A DNA stretch of 50,896 bases, from NCBI GenBank assembly GCA_017882705.1, contig JADGOZ010000123.1, positions 1 to 50,896 of the forward strand. The letters run 5' to 3'. This DNA comes from Candidatus Nanopelagicales bacterium. Its GTDB lineage: Bacteria; Actinomycetota; Actinomycetes; S36-B12; CAIYMF01. The position numbers and the translations under genes were made by a program. Positions 50,387 through 50,896 of this stretch are shown one piece after another. Below the pieces are notes generated by a model. That model was not told where the DNA came from, did not search any database, and saw only the letters and a list, made by a program, of their open reading frames with translations. Within the stretch, counting starts at the first letter, position 1. Each line of letters opens with the position of its first letter.

Positions 50387-50847
50387 CTCTCGTTCCTGTC
50401 GTCATCGGCAGCTTGAACCAGGCCACGGCGGCCCCCTGACCTCGGGCGAGCGACGAGGCGGCCAGCCACTCGCGTGCATTGAGTGTGCTTGCACCTGCGT
50501 CCAGATCGCCAGGCCTTAGCCGACGCAGGTTGCCGGTTCGACATCCGAGAGGCGAGCGAGATCGGCACGTCTGCCCCACGTCCGTCACGCGTGTAGCAGT
50601 CGTAAGTGCTCACGTCAGTGCCGATTTCTGAGCCCTTCTGACTGTTACACGCGCATCCAGGGCCGCGCTGAATGCCGGTTCTTCCTCGGGTGTGCGCGGG
50701 GTTCAGGGGCGGTGGGCCGGGGCGACGAAGGCGACGTAGTCGGGGTGGCCGGGGTCGGGGCCACCACCCTGGCAACCGGCGACGCGGACGGAAGCCAGCC
50801 GCCACCGCCGTAGCCAGCGCCCTTCACCCCGCTGGGGGCGAGCACCC
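50387..50847. other. Intergenic region without a convincing gene
   Basis: 461 bp. Short ORFs on both strands look like random high-GC frames. It holds an inverted repeat (50588-50653) and lower-GC stretches, suggesting foreign or remnant DNA; no intact element is recognisable. Confidence 0.5.
50588..50653. repeat. 14-bp imperfect inverted repeat
   Basis: CGCGTGTAGCAGTC (50588-50601) and GACTGTTACACGCG (50640-50653) pair with one mismatch across a 38-nt loop. GTGCCGAT in the loop matches ATCGGCAC upstream (50571-50578) as a second, shifted inverted pair. Function unknown; a MITE end, terminator or recombination site is possible. Confidence 0.6.
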
Positions 50848-50896
50848 TCAGCGATCGATGTCGCCGACGACGTAGGCCATCGACGCGAGGATCGCC
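50848..50896 (-). CDS. C-terminal end of a minus-strand gene (partial)
   Basis: From the right edge the minus strand reads AILASMAYVVGDIDR then a stop at 50848-50850. Hydrophobic plus acidic ending is protein-like, but only 15 codons are visible, so the product cannot be named. Confidence 0.45.
   Translation of the reverse strand, partial: AILASMAYVVGDIDR

Noticed and set aside
49768..50506. 13-bp direct repeat CCTGCGTCCAGAT flanking the PNPOx-like gene, suggesting a transposition duplication
   Set aside because: Matches of this length at this distance are expected by chance in a 50-kb GC-rich window, and there is no other element signature.
50525..50560. tRNA-like TTCGA motif (GGTTCGACATCC) as a tRNA fragment
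   Set aside because: The T-stem arms do not pair and no acceptor strand or CCA follows.
50645..50845. Minus-strand 66-codon Pro/Ser-rich ORF at the right edge
   Set aside because: Composition is that of a random high-GC frame, with no SD and no domain.

Overview
The window is very GC-rich, gene-dense bacterial chromosome with GTG starts, ATGA/GTGA gene overlaps and TAnnnT-type -10 boxes. It carries the actinobacterial block dacB, zinc metalloprotease, tilS, hpt, ftsH, folE, folP, folB, folK and DUF3180. I infer an actinomycete, perhaps Propionibacteriales (Nocardioides/Aeromicrobium-like); the genus is not decidable from the sequence alone.

Layout. 1-5400: 3' end of a sensor kinase gene, then a MacAB-type ABC exporter operon (adaptor, ATPase, permease), a DUF5666-like membrane protein and a lipoprotein. 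5400-5735: non-coding DNA with short direct repeats ending in the 3' half of a tRNA-Thr gene. The 5' half is missing, so this looks like the att junction of an integrated element lying to the left. 5800-8901: zinc alcohol dehydrogenase and its AcoR-like activator, with a perfect 7-3-7 palindrome between them. 9019-9916: frameshifted NmrA-like reductase. 10074-14346: three overlapping prepilin-like genes. 14482-17187: an RlmN/Cfr-type radical SAM protein, a small membrane protein and a lone arginine deiminase. 17274-22221: a carbohydrate locus with two GT4 glycosyltransferases, an (alpha/alpha)6-type protein and a GH130 protein. 22259-23764: small membrane proteins and DUF1349. 23861-29308: the transglutaminase / alpha-E / permuted ATP-grasp operon, divergent from a GH13 amylosucrase-like enzyme. 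29318-32666: a GGDEF-EAL gene broken by a frameshift and an NlpC/P60 hydrolase. 32707-43965: pyrophosphatase, then the conserved dacB-tilS-hpt-ftsH-fol block with two intruders, an LPXTG tail fragment and a J-domain membrane gene. 43992-50386: a two-component system with a divergent Ser/Pro/Thr-rich exported protein, a coiled-coil protein, GNAT and MmcQ/YjbR proteins, a SigE-family sigma factor with a SecD-head-like membrane partner, and a PNPOx-like protein. The right edge has an inverted repeat and the last codons of a minus-strand gene.

The most notable observations are the truncated tRNA-Thr att site, the AcoR-type palindrome in a phylum without sigma-54, a GT4 gene whose family-consistent start codon is ATC rather than ATG, eight genes with a -10 box 6-7 nt before the start codon (probable leaderless mRNAs), single-base frameshifts in two otherwise intact genes (9602 and 30580) with a possible third at a pilin start, and three uncharacterised gene clusters (prepilins with Ig-like domains, the GH130/GT4 locus, the ATP-grasp/alpha-E/transglutaminase locus). 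No CRISPR array, rRNA, complete tRNA, insertion sequence or origin was seen.
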